DNA of 63,929 nt from Acidobacteriota bacterium (GCA_020850715.1 JADZED010000004.1:1-63929); one strand, 5' to 3'. Positions 27,232 to 36,627 are shown, counted from the stretch's first letter. The notes: generated by a model from the sequence alone, not told the origin. Program-made: numbers and translations.

Positions 27232-28680
27232 ATGGACGCCGCCTTCCTCGACGAGCTTCGCGGCCTCGTCGGCGCCGCGTCGGTCCTTCACGATCCGCTC
27301 CAGCTTCTCACCTACGAGTGCGACGCGCTGCCGCACCTGCGCGAATCGCCGTCGGCCGTCGTTCTGCCGGCAAGCGCCGCCGACGTGCAGGCCGTCGTGC
27401 GCGCCTGTGCGCGCGCCGGCGTTCCGTTCGTGGCGCGCGGCCATGGCACCGGGCTGTCGGGCGGCGCCTTGCCCGTCAAGGGCGGGGTCGTCATCGCGCT
27501 GTCGCGCCTGAACCGCGTGCTCGAGGTCGATGTCGAGAACCAGCGGGTGACCGTCGAGCCGGGCGTCACCAATCTCGAGATCACCAGGCAGGTGGCGAGG
27601 TTCGGTTACTACTACGCGCCCGATCCCTCCAGCCAGCAGGTGTGCTCGATCGGCGGCAACGTCGCCGAGAACTCCGGCGGCGCGCACTGCCTGAAGTACG
27701 GCTTCACCACGCACCACGTGCTCGGCGTCGAGGCGGTGCTCCCCGACGGCGAGATGGTGCACCTGGGCGGCCCGCTTGCCGACGCGGCCGGCCCGGATCT
27801 GCTCGGGCTGGTGGTCGGCTCCGAGGGCACGCTGGCGATTGTCACGAAGGTGATCGTCCGGATCCTGCGCAGGCCAGAGGCGGTCCAGACGCTGCTGGCG
27901 GCGTTCGAGACGATCGACGCCGCCGGCGGCGCGGTGTCGGATATCATCGGCGCCGGCATCATTCCCGCGGCGATCGAGATGATGGACGCGCTCGCGATTC
28001 GGGCGGCCGAAGCCGCGGTGGCACCGAACTTTCCGCCGGCCGACACCGTGCTGATCGTCGAGCTCGACGGCCCGGCGGCGGAAGTCGCCGCGCTCTTCGG
28101 CGTCGTGCGCGAGGTGTGCAGCCGCAGGGGCGCGACCGCGATCGAGGTTGCGCAGACCGACGATCATCGGCAGCGGATCTGGCGCGGGCGCAAGGCGGCG
28201 TTTGCTGCCATGGGCCGTCTCTCGCACAACTACTACGTGCAGGACGGCGTCGTGCCGCGGACGCGCCTGCCCGAAGTGCTCGGCCGGATCCGCCGGCTCG
28301 AGGCCGCCTCCGGTCTGCGCATCGCCAATGTCTTCCATGCGGGCGACGGCAACCTGCATCCGTTGATCTGCTACGACGAACGGGTGCCCGGAGAGGCCGA
28401 TCGCGCGGCCGTCGCAGCGGCCGAGATCCTGTCCTACTGCCTCGACGCGGGCGGATCGCTGACCGGCGAGCATGGCATCGGCGCCGACAAGTCGCGCTTC
28501 ATGCCGCAGATGTTCAGCCCCGACGATCTCGACGTGATGCAGCGGGTTCGGCTCGCGTTCGATCCCGGCAACCTGTCGAATCCGGGCAAGGTGTTTCCGG
28601 CGCCGCGCCTCTGCGGCGAGGTGCCCGGCCCCTACCGCCGGCATCCGGCGGAAGCGGCAGGCCTCGCCGAACGCATGTGA
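27232..28680 (+). CDS. glcD: Glycolate oxidase subunit GlcD (FAD-linked oxidase)
   Basis: A 482-residue FAD-binding subunit of membrane-associated glycolate oxidase (glycolate to glyoxylate). FAD_binding_4 covers about residues 38-175, with RGHGTGLSGGALP and IGGNVAENSGGAHCLKYG. The FAD-oxidase C-terminal domain contains HAGDGNLHP and GEHGIGADK, with metal and substrate histidines. Gene order D-E-F with 10 nt between D and E matches the E. coli glc operon, without GlcC or GlcG here. ATG 27232 is fixed by the adjacent TATAAT. A lactate or 2-hydroxyacid role is a possible alternative. Confidence 0.93.
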   Translation: MDAAFLDELRGLVGAASVLHDPLQLLTYECDALPHLRESPSAVVLPASAADVQAVVRACARAGVPFVARGHGTGLSGGALPVKGGVVIALSRLNRVLEVDVENQRVTVEPGVTNLEITRQVARFGYYYAPDPSSQQVCSIGGNVAENSGGAHCLKYGFTTHHVLGVEAVLPDGEMVHLGGPLADAAGPDLLGLVVGSEGTLAIVTKVIVRILRRPEAVQTLLAAFETIDAAGGAVSDIIGAGIIPAAIEMMDALAIRAAEAAVAPNFPPADTVLIVELDGPAAEVAALFGVVREVCSRRGATAIEVAQTDDHRQRIWRGRKAAFAAMGRLSHNYYVQDGVVPRTRLPEVLGRIRRLEAASGLRIANVFHAGDGNLHPLICYDERVPGEADRAAVAAAEILSYCLDAGGSLTGEHGIGADKSRFMPQMFSPDDLDVMQRVRLAFDPGNLSNPGKVFPAPRLCGEVPGPYRRHPAEAAGLAERM

Positions 28681-28690
28681 AGGTCCGCGC

Positions 28691-29842
28691 ATGACGACGG
28701 TTGTCCCGGCCAGCGCTGCCGACGTCGCCGCCGTCCTCCGCGACGCGACCGCCCGCCGGCACGCCGTGTTGATCCGCGGTGGCGGCACGAAGCTCGATTG
28801 GGGACGCCCGCCGCGCGCCGTCGATGTCGTGCTCGACATGCGCGGGATCAACCGGGTGCTCACGCACCAGCACGGCGATCTCACCGCGACCTTCGAGGCG
28901 GGCATCACGCTGCGGGAGGCCAACGCCGCCCTCGCCGCGCACGGGCAGTGGCTGCCGCTCGACTCCGCCTTTCCCGACGAGGCGACCATTGGCGGCCTGC
29001 TCGCGACCAACGACAGCGGCGCGCTGCGCCACCGCTTCGGCACGCCGCGCGATCTCGTCATCGGCGTCCAGATCTGCGCGGCCGACGGCACGCTGGCGAA
29101 GGCGGGTGGCCAGGTGGTGAAGAACGTGGCCGGCTACGACCTCGGCCGGCTGGTCGCCGGCTCGTTCGGCAGCCTCGGGGCGATCGTCAGCGCGACCTTC
29201 AAGCTGTCGCCGCTTCCCGCGGCGTCGAAGACGCTGCGGGTGACGGCGCCGGGCGGGAGGGCGATCGGCGATCTGGTCAAGCGGGTCATGGCCAGCCAGC
29301 TCGAGCCTCTTGCCTTCGACGTCACATGGCAGCCGGCGCCGGCCGCGCTGCACATCCGCTTCGGCTCCCGCCCCGAGGTGGTCGACGCGCAGGTGGAGCA
29401 GGCGCGGGCGATGCTGAGAGGCGCCGGCGGCTCGACCGAGGTGATCGAGGCAGACGAGGAGCGGCGGCTGTGGCGCGAGCAGCAGATGCGGCCGTGGTCG
29501 GGCAGCGGCGCTGTCGCGCGTATGAGCTGGCTGCCGGCGAACCTGTCGGCGGTGCTGAGCGAATTGCGCGCCGCGGCGGCGCCTGTGGCATTCACGGGCC
29601 GCGCCGCGATCGGCGCCGGCTTCGTGCGCATCGGGGCGAACGCCGAGACGCAGGCGCGCGTGCTCGGCCGCCTGCGCGAATCTCCGGTGCTCGGCAACGT
29701 CGTGCTCCTGCGCGGATCCGACGAGCTCAAGGCGCGCGTGGACCCGTGGGGACCGATGGGCGATCGCGTGGCGCTGCTGGCGGCGGTCAAGCGCGCGCTC
29801 GATCCGCACGATACGCTCAACGCCGGCCGGGGACCGGTGTGA
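28691..29842 (+). CDS. glcE: Glycolate oxidase subunit GlcE
   Basis: A 383-residue FAD-binding subunit. It has RGGGTKLDWG near residue 30, DSAFPDEATIGGLLATNDSGALRHRFG near residues 95-121, and GGQVVKNVAGYDLGRLVAGSFG, the typical GlcE FAD-domain motifs. The short C-terminal half lacks the catalytic motifs of GlcD, as expected. Start ATG 28691 follows GTGAAGG. It forms the heterotrimeric enzyme with GlcD and GlcF. Confidence 0.92.
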   Translation: MTTVVPASAADVAAVLRDATARRHAVLIRGGGTKLDWGRPPRAVDVVLDMRGINRVLTHQHGDLTATFEAGITLREANAALAAHGQWLPLDSAFPDEATIGGLLATNDSGALRHRFGTPRDLVIGVQICAADGTLAKAGGQVVKNVAGYDLGRLVAGSFGSLGAIVSATFKLSPLPAASKTLRVTAPGGRAIGDLVKRVMASQLEPLAFDVTWQPAPAALHIRFGSRPEVVDAQVEQARAMLRGAGGSTEVIEADEERRLWREQQMRPWSGSGAVARMSWLPANLSAVLSELRAAAAPVAFTGRAAIGAGFVRIGANAETQARVLGRLRESPVLGNVVLLRGSDELKARVDPWGPMGDRVALLAAVKRALDPHDTLNAGRGPV

Positions 29843-29888
29843 CCGGCGGGACGAGCGAAGAGCGGGCGGGATAGGGAGGATGGGCAGG

Positions 29889-31358
29889 ATGGGCAGCCAC
29901 GTCGGGACGGACGCGAGCCGCGACGCCCGCGCGCTCGATCCCCATCTCCCACCCCCCGGCCCGCGGCCTCCAGCCCCCATCCCCGATCGGGCGCAGCTGG
30001 ACGCCTGCGTCCACTGCGGTTTCTGCCTGCCCTCCTGCCCGACCTACATGCTGTGGGGCGAGGAGATGGATTCGCCGCGCGGCCGCATCTATCTGATGCG
30101 CGCGGCGCTCGAGGGGCGGACGCCGCTGCGCGACGGGTACGTCCGCCACTTCGACGCCTGCCTCGGCTGCATGGCGTGCGTCACCGCCTGCCCGTCGGGC
30201 GTGCAGTATGCGCCGCTCATCGAGGCGACGCGCGCGCAGATCGAGTTGCGCCACCGGCGATCGGCCGCCGATCGCCTGTTCCGCGCCGCGCTCTTTGCCG
30301 TGCTGCCGCACCCGATGCGGCTGCGCCTGGCGCTGATCCCGCTGGCGCTGCTCGGCGGCCGAAGGCCGCACCCGGAACCTGGAGCGCGAGTTCCCGAAAC
30401 AGGAACCCGGCACTCTCCCGCGAATCCAGCAGCGGGCGCTCCGAACCCGGAACCGCGAAGGGACGCCGGGCGTGGCACCCTGAACCTCGAACGGGGGAGC
30501 GGCAGCAGCCTCTTCGCCCGTGTGCGCGCGATGCTGTCTCTCGCCCCGCGCGTGCAGTGGACCGCGCTGTTTGCGCGCGGCCTCCCCCGGCGCACGCCGG
30601 CGGCCGGCGAACGGCGCCTGACCGTCGGCCTGCTCGAAGGATGCGCACAGCGCGTGCTGTTCCCGCATGTCAATCGCGCCACGGCACACGTGCTGAGCGC
30701 GGAAGGCTGCGATGTCGTGGCGCCGGCGGGACAGGGCTGCTGCGGCGCGCTGGCGCTGCACGCCGGGCGGATCGACGAGGCGCGCGCCGCCGCCCGCCGC
30801 ACGATCGCGGCATTCGAGCGCGCGGGCGTCGATCGGATTGCCGTCAACGCCGCCGGCTGCGGATCGTCGATGAAGGAGTACGGCCGGCTCTTCGCGGATG
30901 ACGCCGCGTGGGCCGCCCGCGCCGAGGCGTTCGCGGCGAAGGTCCGCGACATCAGCGAGCTCATCGTCGAGCTCGGGCCGGCGCGCGCCCCGCGGCATCC
31001 GCTGCCGCTGCGGATTGCCTACCAGGATGCCTGCCATCTCGCGCACGCGCAAAGGGTGAGGGAACCGCCCCGCCAGATGCTGGCGTCGATTCCAGGCGTC
31101 GAGCTCGTGGCGGTGGAAGACGGCGATGTCTGCTGTGGCAGCGCCGGGATCTACAATCTCGTCGAGCCGGATACGGCTCGCCGGCTCGGCGCTCGCAAGG
31201 CGGCCGCGCTTGCCTCCGCCCGTGCCGACCTCGTCGCTTCGCCGAATCCCGGGTGCGCGCTGCAGATTGCCGCGGCATCCGCCCGGGCCGGCACACCGCT
31301 GCGCATCGTGCACCCGATCGAGATTCTCGACGCGTCGATCTCGGCCGGCTCCATCTGA
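29889..31358 (+). CDS. glcF: Glycolate oxidase iron-sulfur subunit GlcF
   Basis: A 489-residue protein with two 4Fe-4S clusters, CVHCGFCLPSCPTY (about residues 38-51) and CLGCMACVTACPSG (about residues 93-106). Two CCG domains follow, marked by GCCGALALHAG and DVCCGSAGIYNL. It passes electrons from the flavin subunits to the membrane quinone pool. ATG 29889 is preferred over ATG 29880 because the latter directly abuts AGGGAGG. Residues about 159-204 are a Pro/Glu/Arg-rich insert encoded by a degenerate repeat tract (30363-30500) and are not expected in GlcF. Confidence 0.9.
   Translation: MGSHVGTDASRDARALDPHLPPPGPRPPAPIPDRAQLDACVHCGFCLPSCPTYMLWGEEMDSPRGRIYLMRAALEGRTPLRDGYVRHFDACLGCMACVTACPSGVQYAPLIEATRAQIELRHRRSAADRLFRAALFAVLPHPMRLRLALIPLALLGGRRPHPEPGARVPETGTRHSPANPAAGAPNPEPRRDAGRGTLNLERGSGSSLFARVRAMLSLAPRVQWTALFARGLPRRTPAAGERRLTVGLLEGCAQRVLFPHVNRATAHVLSAEGCDVVAPAGQGCCGALALHAGRIDEARAAARRTIAAFERAGVDRIAVNAAGCGSSMKEYGRLFADDAAWAARAEAFAAKVRDISELIVELGPARAPRHPLPLRIAYQDACHLAHAQRVREPPRQMLASIPGVELVAVEDGDVCCGSAGIYNLVEPDTARRLGARKAAALASARADLVASPNPGCALQIAAASARAGTPLRIVHPIEILDASISAGSI
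30363..30500. repeat. Degenerate CCGGAACC-type repeat tract inside glcF
   Basis: Multiple imperfect copies of a unit like cccggaacc, cccgaaac, cccggcac within coding sequence. A similar composition appears in intergenic DNA at 62500-62575. The tract stays in frame and encodes a disordered linker between the ferredoxin and CCG parts of GlcF. Confidence 0.6.
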
Positions 31359-31457
31359 CCGCGCCGAATCGGCAGCGCGAGGCGCCCGTCTCCGACGTCC
31401 CGTTGACGCCTGCTCGCGTCGCGATCGTGAAGCTCGCCGCGGGCGGCGAACCCCGGC

Positions 31458-32951
31458 TCAGAACTGCACCACGTTCTCGACGTACCCGAACACGAGCGTC
31501 GATCCGCGGAACGTGCGGCGCACGACATCGCCGCCGCGAATCGTCCCGAGGTATCCGTTGATCGACCAGTGCGGGCTGACGCGATAGTCGGCCGATCCCT
31601 CCACGACGGTCCCGAAGTCGACGGCGCCCTGGGACGCCCGCGATCCATAGCCGAACGAGGCGCCGGTGTCCTGGCCCGCCCCGCTGCCGAAGTACCATCG
31701 ATCGCCGGGGTTCGCGAGATCGAGCGCGTGCGCGTCGACCCGGAGCGACAGCGTGGGGCGCGGCGCCGCCAGGAACTGCACGAAGACATCCTGCAGGTTC
31801 ATGAAGCTGTAGGTCGCCGAGAGCGCGTACTTGCGCGCCGTCGGCAGCACCGGAAAGAAGGTCGTGTGGCGGAGGTCGCGCGGATCGGCGTCGCCGCTCG
31901 CCCGCGCGTAACCGCCGCGGATCCATGGTTTCCACGCCGTGCGCATGAACTGCGCGCCCGCCTCGACATCGATTGCAGAGGCGCGGTGCGTCTGGCCGAA
32001 CCAGTCGCCGGTCTGTCCGGCGAACCACGCCACCCCATCGAGGCGCACGCCGTCCTGGCGCCGATAGGCCGCCACCATCGACGTTCCCATCGTCGTCACG
32101 TTGACGTCGATCCGTGCGGGCACGAGTCCGCTGTTGTCCGGCCGCTGCCGTACGTCGCGCTCATCGTCATAGCCGATCGCGAACACCTGCCAGTCGGTGT
32201 GAGGGATCAGACCGCCAGGCTTCGACGATGCCGTGGCCGCCCAGAGGTCGATGTCCCGGATCTCGCTGCCGGCCTCGTCCTCGAATCCGCCCTGCGTCGG
32301 CCGCAGCAGCGCGAGACTCGCGTGCCACCGCGACCGGTCCAGATCGGTGCGAAGGCCGTCGAAGCCGCGCTGGTAGAGCGACCACTCGAACTCGCCGAGC
32401 AGCCGCGAGTCGATGCGCTGCCGCTTGATCGCCTCGAGGCTCTCGTCGCCCGACGGCGATTCGGCGCCAGATGCGTAGCCCATTCGTCCGAGCCGGAGGG
32501 ACCAGCCGGGTGCGAGATTGTTCAACTTCAGATTGAGATAGCGCAGGTAGAACTGACGGCTGGCCGGCGTCCGGCCGCCCTGGTCGAAGTAGAGGGCGCC
32601 GGTGCCGAGCGGTCCGGGACCGGTCGCGTCCGGCGGGAGCCCGCCGAACTGGACGTACTGGAGCGTCGCCGTCATCTCGTACTTCGGGCGACGCCGCTCC
32701 ACGCCCAACTGCAGGCGATTGGCGATGTTGGTGTAGTCGGGATTACCGCCACCCGGCTGCGGCTCGAAGTAGCTCCACATCTCGACGCGCGTCGCGTTGC
32801 GGAGCACCAGGGTCGCGGGCGCAGATGGCGGCGGGGGGCTCTGCACCGATGGCGGTGGCGGGCTCTGCGCGGCGAGCGGCGCCGTGCCAGCAGCCCCCGC
32901 CAGCGCCGCGGCGAAGAAATGGAACGTCCTGCATCGGATCGCGAATCGCAT
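31458..32951 (-). CDS. Alginate export (AlgE)-like outer-membrane porin
   Basis: A 497-residue exported barrel protein. The signal peptide (FFAAALAGAAGTAPLAAQ) is followed by a Pro-rich linker with two SPPPPS units. An outer-membrane barrel of the alginate-export/porin type then follows: NATRVEMWSYFEP, RQFYLRYLNLKLNNLAPGWSL, FEWSLYQRGFDG, and a C-terminal strand ending ENVVQF with terminal Phe. Start is taken at ATG 32951, downstream of AGGAGG; the adjacent ATG 32954 is only 1 nt from it. The substrate of the channel is unknown and alginate is not implied. It converges on glcF. Confidence 0.75.
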   Translation of the reverse strand: MRFAIRCRTFHFFAAALAGAAGTAPLAAQSPPPPSVQSPPPPSAPATLVLRNATRVEMWSYFEPQPGGGNPDYTNIANRLQLGVERRRPKYEMTATLQYVQFGGLPPDATGPGPLGTGALYFDQGGRTPASRQFYLRYLNLKLNNLAPGWSLRLGRMGYASGAESPSGDESLEAIKRQRIDSRLLGEFEWSLYQRGFDGLRTDLDRSRWHASLALLRPTQGGFEDEAGSEIRDIDLWAATASSKPGGLIPHTDWQVFAIGYDDERDVRQRPDNSGLVPARIDVNVTTMGTSMVAAYRRQDGVRLDGVAWFAGQTGDWFGQTHRASAIDVEAGAQFMRTAWKPWIRGGYARASGDADPRDLRHTTFFPVLPTARKYALSATYSFMNLQDVFVQFLAAPRPTLSLRVDAHALDLANPGDRWYFGSGAGQDTGASFGYGSRASQGAVDFGTVVEGSADYRVSPHWSINGYLGTIRGGDVVRRTFRGSTLVFGYVENVVQF

Positions 32952-32954
32952 CAT

Positions 32955-33591
32955 GCCTCCTGCCGGTTCTCCGGCGCGGAAGAGCGCTCGCGAAATCCGC
33001 GCCAGCTTCCGTGAGGCGCGGTTCGTGATTGAGCGCGGGGCGCAGGCGCCCACCGGATGCGTGGATGCCGCGCGTCCGTGCCGGCATGGCGGGCGCTGCA
33101 GCGTCTGCCCGCCGCAGCCGTCGGACTCCATATGATGACGACGTCGACATCATGGCGGGACGGCCGCGACAGCCGAGATTTCCGCTATTGGGGGACGAAT
33201 TTTCCCTGCCGCGCCGTGTGTCCGACGAACGCCATTGCCGCCGAGCAGGTGTCGCTCAGCGAGCAGGGACGGGATCGCGAGGCGTAGCGGCGCGAGGACG
33301 CCGGGTTCCGTCGCCTCGATCCGCGGCCGAAACGGCGTCCGGCCGGAGCCGCGCCAGGTCGGATGGCCGTCGTCGGCGCGAGCTCACGCCTGGCACCGGC
33401 ATGGGGTGCGACATCACGTTCGCCGAGATGCGTGAGTCGGTCGATCCGGTCTTCCTGCCGGCCGAGAGCCTCTCGCCGCAGCATCGCGCGATCGCCTCGC
33501 TGCGGCCGGCGGTGGTGGGGCCGGCGGGCGAGGCGCGCGGCGCGTTCGCCGGCGGCGCCGGACCGCGCTGAACGCGGCCCGGCGTCCCGTC
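32955..33591. other. Stretch with no confident gene between the porin and NHL genes
   Basis: About 640 bp upstream of the porin gene. Codon usage is poor in most frames. The only segment with protein-like codon use is a short plus-strand frame at 33401-33571, listed separately at low confidence. I see no RNA gene or mobile element. Confidence 0.4.
33401..33571 (+). CDS. Possible short hypothetical protein
   Basis: A 56-residue frame starting MGCDITFAEMRESVDPVF and ending AGGAGPR, with strong third-position GC like the neighbouring genes. No Shine-Dalgarno, domain or signal is recognised, and it lies antisense to a spurious longer frame. It could equally be chance in GC-rich DNA. Confidence 0.25.
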   Translation: MGCDITFAEMRESVDPVFLPAESLSPQHRAIASLRPAVVGPAGEARGAFAGGAGPR

Positions 33592-34797
33592 CTACTGCGC
33601 CGCGGCCGCCGGTGTGGCGGGCTGGTCGCCCGGCACCGGCGACGGCACCGACGCTGCCGGCCGTGTGCCCTTCAGGATGAAGCGCTGCAGGCGCCGGCCG
33701 TTGCCCGCCTCGCCCGTGTACATCCGGTTCTTCGAGTCGATTGCGATCATGTGCGCGCGGATGAACTCGCCGGCGTTGCGCCCCGGCTTGCCGAACCGGT
33801 CGAGGATCTTCAGATCGCTGCGGCGCAGGATCCAGACGCGCATGTTCGTGCCGTCCATCAGATAGAGCAGCGTCTGCCCCGGATCCCGCGAGAGCTGCAG
33901 GCTGAAACCGCTGCCCGATCCGCCGGTCCGGGGGAGCACGAACTTCTCCATCTTGAAGTGGCCCTGCTGATCGAACTTCTGGATGCGGTTGCCCCGGCGG
34001 TCCGAGACGATGATCTCGCCGTCCTTGGTGCCGACCAGGCCGTGCAGCGTCGAGTACTGCTGCGGCGGATTGTTCACGTCCACGGGGTACTCGTACTTCT
34101 CGTCGTCGCGCGGCACCTTGCCGTACGCCCCCCAGTGCCGCTTGTACTCGCCGGTATCCGCGTCGAAGACGATGACCCGCTTGTTGCGATAGCCGTCGGC
34201 GACGAAGATCTCGTTGGTCTTCGGCTCCACGTAGAAGTTCGCCGGTCCGCCCAGGTGGGCGTGGTCGTTGCTCCCCTTGATCACGCCCGGTTCGCCGATC
34301 GTCAGGACGTGCTTGCCGTCCCTCGTGAACTTCATGATGTGGTTGCCGTTGCTCGTGCCCATCCACACGAAGCCCTTGTGATCGATGTAGATGCCGTGCT
34401 CCTGGTCGAACCAGGTGTAGCCCTGGCCCGGACCGCCCCATGCCTGCAGCACCTTGCCGCTCTCGTCGAGCTCGAGCACCGGCGGCGCCGGGTAGCAGCA
34501 GTCGGCGATCGGGGGCTTGACCGCCGCGCCGATCTCCTGGTCGGTGAGGCTCGACGGCATGTGGATCACCCAGAGATGATCGTTGTCGTCGACGAAGACG
34601 CCGCGGATGTCGCCGAGGATCCAGTTGTTGGGCAGCGTCGGCGGCCAGGTCGGATCGACCTCGTAGATGGGCAGGTTGTCCGCGGTCGGCGAGCCCGCCG
34701 CCGGCCTGGCGAGGGCGCCCTGCGCGGCGAGGGGCGCGTGGACGGCGCCCCAGAACAGACACACGGCAAACGCGGCGTACTTCGGCACTTGTCTCAT
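33592..34797 (-). CDS. Secreted NHL-repeat beta-propeller protein
   Basis: A 401-residue exported six-bladed propeller. A signal peptide (AAFAVCLFWGAVHAPLAAQ) precedes NHL-type repeats such as GIYIDHKGFVWMGTSNGNHIMKFTRDG, NEIFVADGYRNKRVIVFD, GEIIVSDRRGNRIQKFDQQG and MIAIDSKNRMYTGEAG. The fold resembles peptidyl-alpha-hydroxyglycine lyase and other NHL proteins, but catalytic identity cannot be asserted. The C-terminus is an Ala/Pro-rich tail. It is transcribed divergently from the radical SAM gene with a palindrome in between, so the two may be co-regulated. Confidence 0.85.
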   Translation of the reverse strand: MRQVPKYAAFAVCLFWGAVHAPLAAQGALARPAAGSPTADNLPIYEVDPTWPPTLPNNWILGDIRGVFVDDNDHLWVIHMPSSLTDQEIGAAVKPPIADCCYPAPPVLELDESGKVLQAWGGPGQGYTWFDQEHGIYIDHKGFVWMGTSNGNHIMKFTRDGKHVLTIGEPGVIKGSNDHAHLGGPANFYVEPKTNEIFVADGYRNKRVIVFDADTGEYKRHWGAYGKVPRDDEKYEYPVDVNNPPQQYSTLHGLVGTKDGEIIVSDRRGNRIQKFDQQGHFKMEKFVLPRTGGSGSGFSLQLSRDPGQTLLYLMDGTNMRVWILRRSDLKILDRFGKPGRNAGEFIRAHMIAIDSKNRMYTGEAGNGRRLQRFILKGTRPAASVPSPVPGDQPATPAAAAQ

Positions 34798-34858
34798 GTC
34801 GTGGCGCTCCGGAAAAGGGGGTTGGCGGACCGGGCGCTACTCTAGCACCGTTCCGGCC

Positions 34859-34880
34859 GCGTATGACGCCTGTCATACGC
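34859..34880. promoter_or_regulatory. Palindrome (9 bp arms, 4 nt spacer) between divergent genes
   Basis: Arms GCGTATGAC (34859-34867) and GTCATACGC (34872-34880) are perfect inverted repeats. The site is 43 bp upstream of the radical SAM start and 61 bp upstream of the NHL gene start. A TAGAGT -10-like box for the NHL gene lies 17 nt away, so the palindrome overlaps its expected -35. An operator for a dimeric regulator is the likely meaning; no regulator gene is adjacent. Confidence 0.5.
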
Positions 34881-34923
34881 CCGTGTCCAGCTTCGCGACA
34901 TGCTGCAGCGCGGAGCTGGCTGC

Positions 34924-36537
34924 ATGCGGGTGCTGTTGACGTCGGTCTTCGGGCCCTTCGCCCAGGACGACGAATTCGGGAGCCGGGCGATCAACCCGCT
35001 CGAGCTGTATCACAACCAGGTCACGCGCGCGCAGGGGCCCTTCTCGATGCGGATGCACCACCGGTCGTGGGGCATCATGCTGATCCAGGAGAACATCGGC
35101 GCCCCGTCCACGCTGCTCGACTTTCCGACGCGGGAGCGCTTCGTCCAGGAGCTCCAGGCGCACCCCTACGACGTCGTCGGCATCTCCGGCATCATCGTGA
35201 ACGTCGGCAAGGTGCGTGAGATGTGCCGGCTGACGCGGCAGCACGCGCCGCACGCGCGGATCGTCGTGGGCGGCCACGTGACGGCGATCCCTGGCATCGA
35301 GCGCCTGATCGACGCCGATGACATCGTGAAGGGCGAAGGGGTCCGCTGGTTCCGCGAATTCCTCGGCGAGCCGGCCGACGCGCCGATCGCACACCCGGCC
35401 ATCCGCTCGTCGTTCGGCACCCGGCTGTTCGGCATGAAGGCCCCGAGCGGCGCGGGCGATCCGGCGGCCACGATCATCCCGTCGGTCGGCTGTCCGATGG
35501 GGTGCAATTTCTGCACGACCTCGTCGTTCTTCGGCGGCAAGGGACGCTTCGTCAACTTCTTCGAGAGCGGGCAGGAGCTGTTCGAGATCATGTGCCGGGT
35601 CGAGCGCGAACTGCGCGTGAAGACCTTCTTCATGATGGACGAGAACTTCCTCCTGTACAAGAAGCGCGCCCTGGAGCTGCTCGATCGCATGAAGCAGCAC
35701 GGCAAGGCGTGGTCGCTCTTCGTCTTCGCCTCCGCCAACGCCATCAGGAAGTACGACATGCGGCAGCTCGTGGAGCTGGGCATCTCCTGGGTGTGGATGG
35801 GGCTCGAATCGGCGGGCACCCAGTACACCAAGCTCAAGGGGGTCGACACGGTCGCGCTGACGCACGAGCTCCAGTCGCACGGCGTGCACGTGCAGGGCTC
35901 GACCATCATCGGCCTCGAGCATCACACGCCCGACAACCTGGGCGACGAGATCGCCCACGCGGTCAGGCACGACGCCGACTGCCACCAGTTCATGCTCTAC
36001 ACGCCGGTGCCCGGCACGCCGCTCCATCGCGAGATGCAGCAGCAGGGACGGATGCTCGACGATGTCGAGCTCGCCGACATCCACGGGCAGTACAAGTTCA
36101 ACTTCACGCACGAGCACATCGGCCGGGACGATTCGCGGACGTGGCTCGATCTCGCGTTCCAGCGCGACTACGAAGCGAACGGTCCGAGCCTGTTCCGGCT
36201 GATGCGGACGACGTTCGACGGCTGGCGGCGCTACGGCGCCGACGGCGACGCACGCGTCCGGGCGCGCTTCGAGCGGGAGGGCGCGAAGCTGCGCCAGGGC
36301 TACGGCGCGGCGCTGTGGGCGATGGAGAAGTATCTGAAGCGGACCAACGCGGCGGTCAGCGCGCGCATCCGCGAGCTGCGGCGCGAGATCGAGCGGGACC
36401 TCGGCGGGGTGTCGCGCCTGATCGATCACACCATCGGCCCGGTGCTGCTCTGGTCGGTGCGGCGCGACGCGCGGTTGTTTCCCGCCGGACGCGCGCTCGA
36501 GCCGCGGACGTTCGTCGATCGGCGACACTGGATCTGA
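34924..36537 (+). CDS. B12-binding-domain radical SAM protein
   Basis: A 537-residue enzyme. The N-terminal cobalamin-binding-like fold covers residues 1-150 (MRVLLTSVFGPFA, YDVVGISGIIVNVGK, ARIVVGGHVTAIPG, DDIVKGEG), without the DxHxxG lower-ligand motif. The radical SAM core begins with VGCPMGCNFC; C190, C194 and C197 bind the 4Fe-4S cluster. MGLESAG and GSTIIGLEHHTPD are typical later motifs. The last 150 residues form a helical domain of unknown function. Start ATG 34924 is used instead of 34900 because CGGAG precedes it. The family includes methylases and BchE/HpnJ-like enzymes; the substrate is unknown. Confidence 0.88.
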   Translation: MRVLLTSVFGPFAQDDEFGSRAINPLELYHNQVTRAQGPFSMRMHHRSWGIMLIQENIGAPSTLLDFPTRERFVQELQAHPYDVVGISGIIVNVGKVREMCRLTRQHAPHARIVVGGHVTAIPGIERLIDADDIVKGEGVRWFREFLGEPADAPIAHPAIRSSFGTRLFGMKAPSGAGDPAATIIPSVGCPMGCNFCTTSSFFGGKGRFVNFFESGQELFEIMCRVERELRVKTFFMMDENFLLYKKRALELLDRMKQHGKAWSLFVFASANAIRKYDMRQLVELGISWVWMGLESAGTQYTKLKGVDTVALTHELQSHGVHVQGSTIIGLEHHTPDNLGDEIAHAVRHDADCHQFMLYTPVPGTPLHREMQQQGRMLDDVELADIHGQYKFNFTHEHIGRDDSRTWLDLAFQRDYEANGPSLFRLMRTTFDGWRRYGADGDARVRARFEREGAKLRQGYGAALWAMEKYLKRTNAAVSARIRELRREIERDLGGVSRLIDHTIGPVLLWSVRRDARLFPAGRALEPRTFVDRRHWI

Positions 36538-36627
36538 GCGCCGTGTCGAACGGCATGCCGGCTGACGTTCGGGTGGTCCGGGATCTGGGTATTCTGGGAT
36601 CTGGTTGTTCCGGCCGCTGACGATCCG

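Noticed and set aside
27037..29091. Long N-terminal extension of the amidohydrolase frame running antisense to glcD and glcE
   Set aside because: The strong Shine-Dalgarno and signal peptide place the start at 27036; the extension is a shadow.
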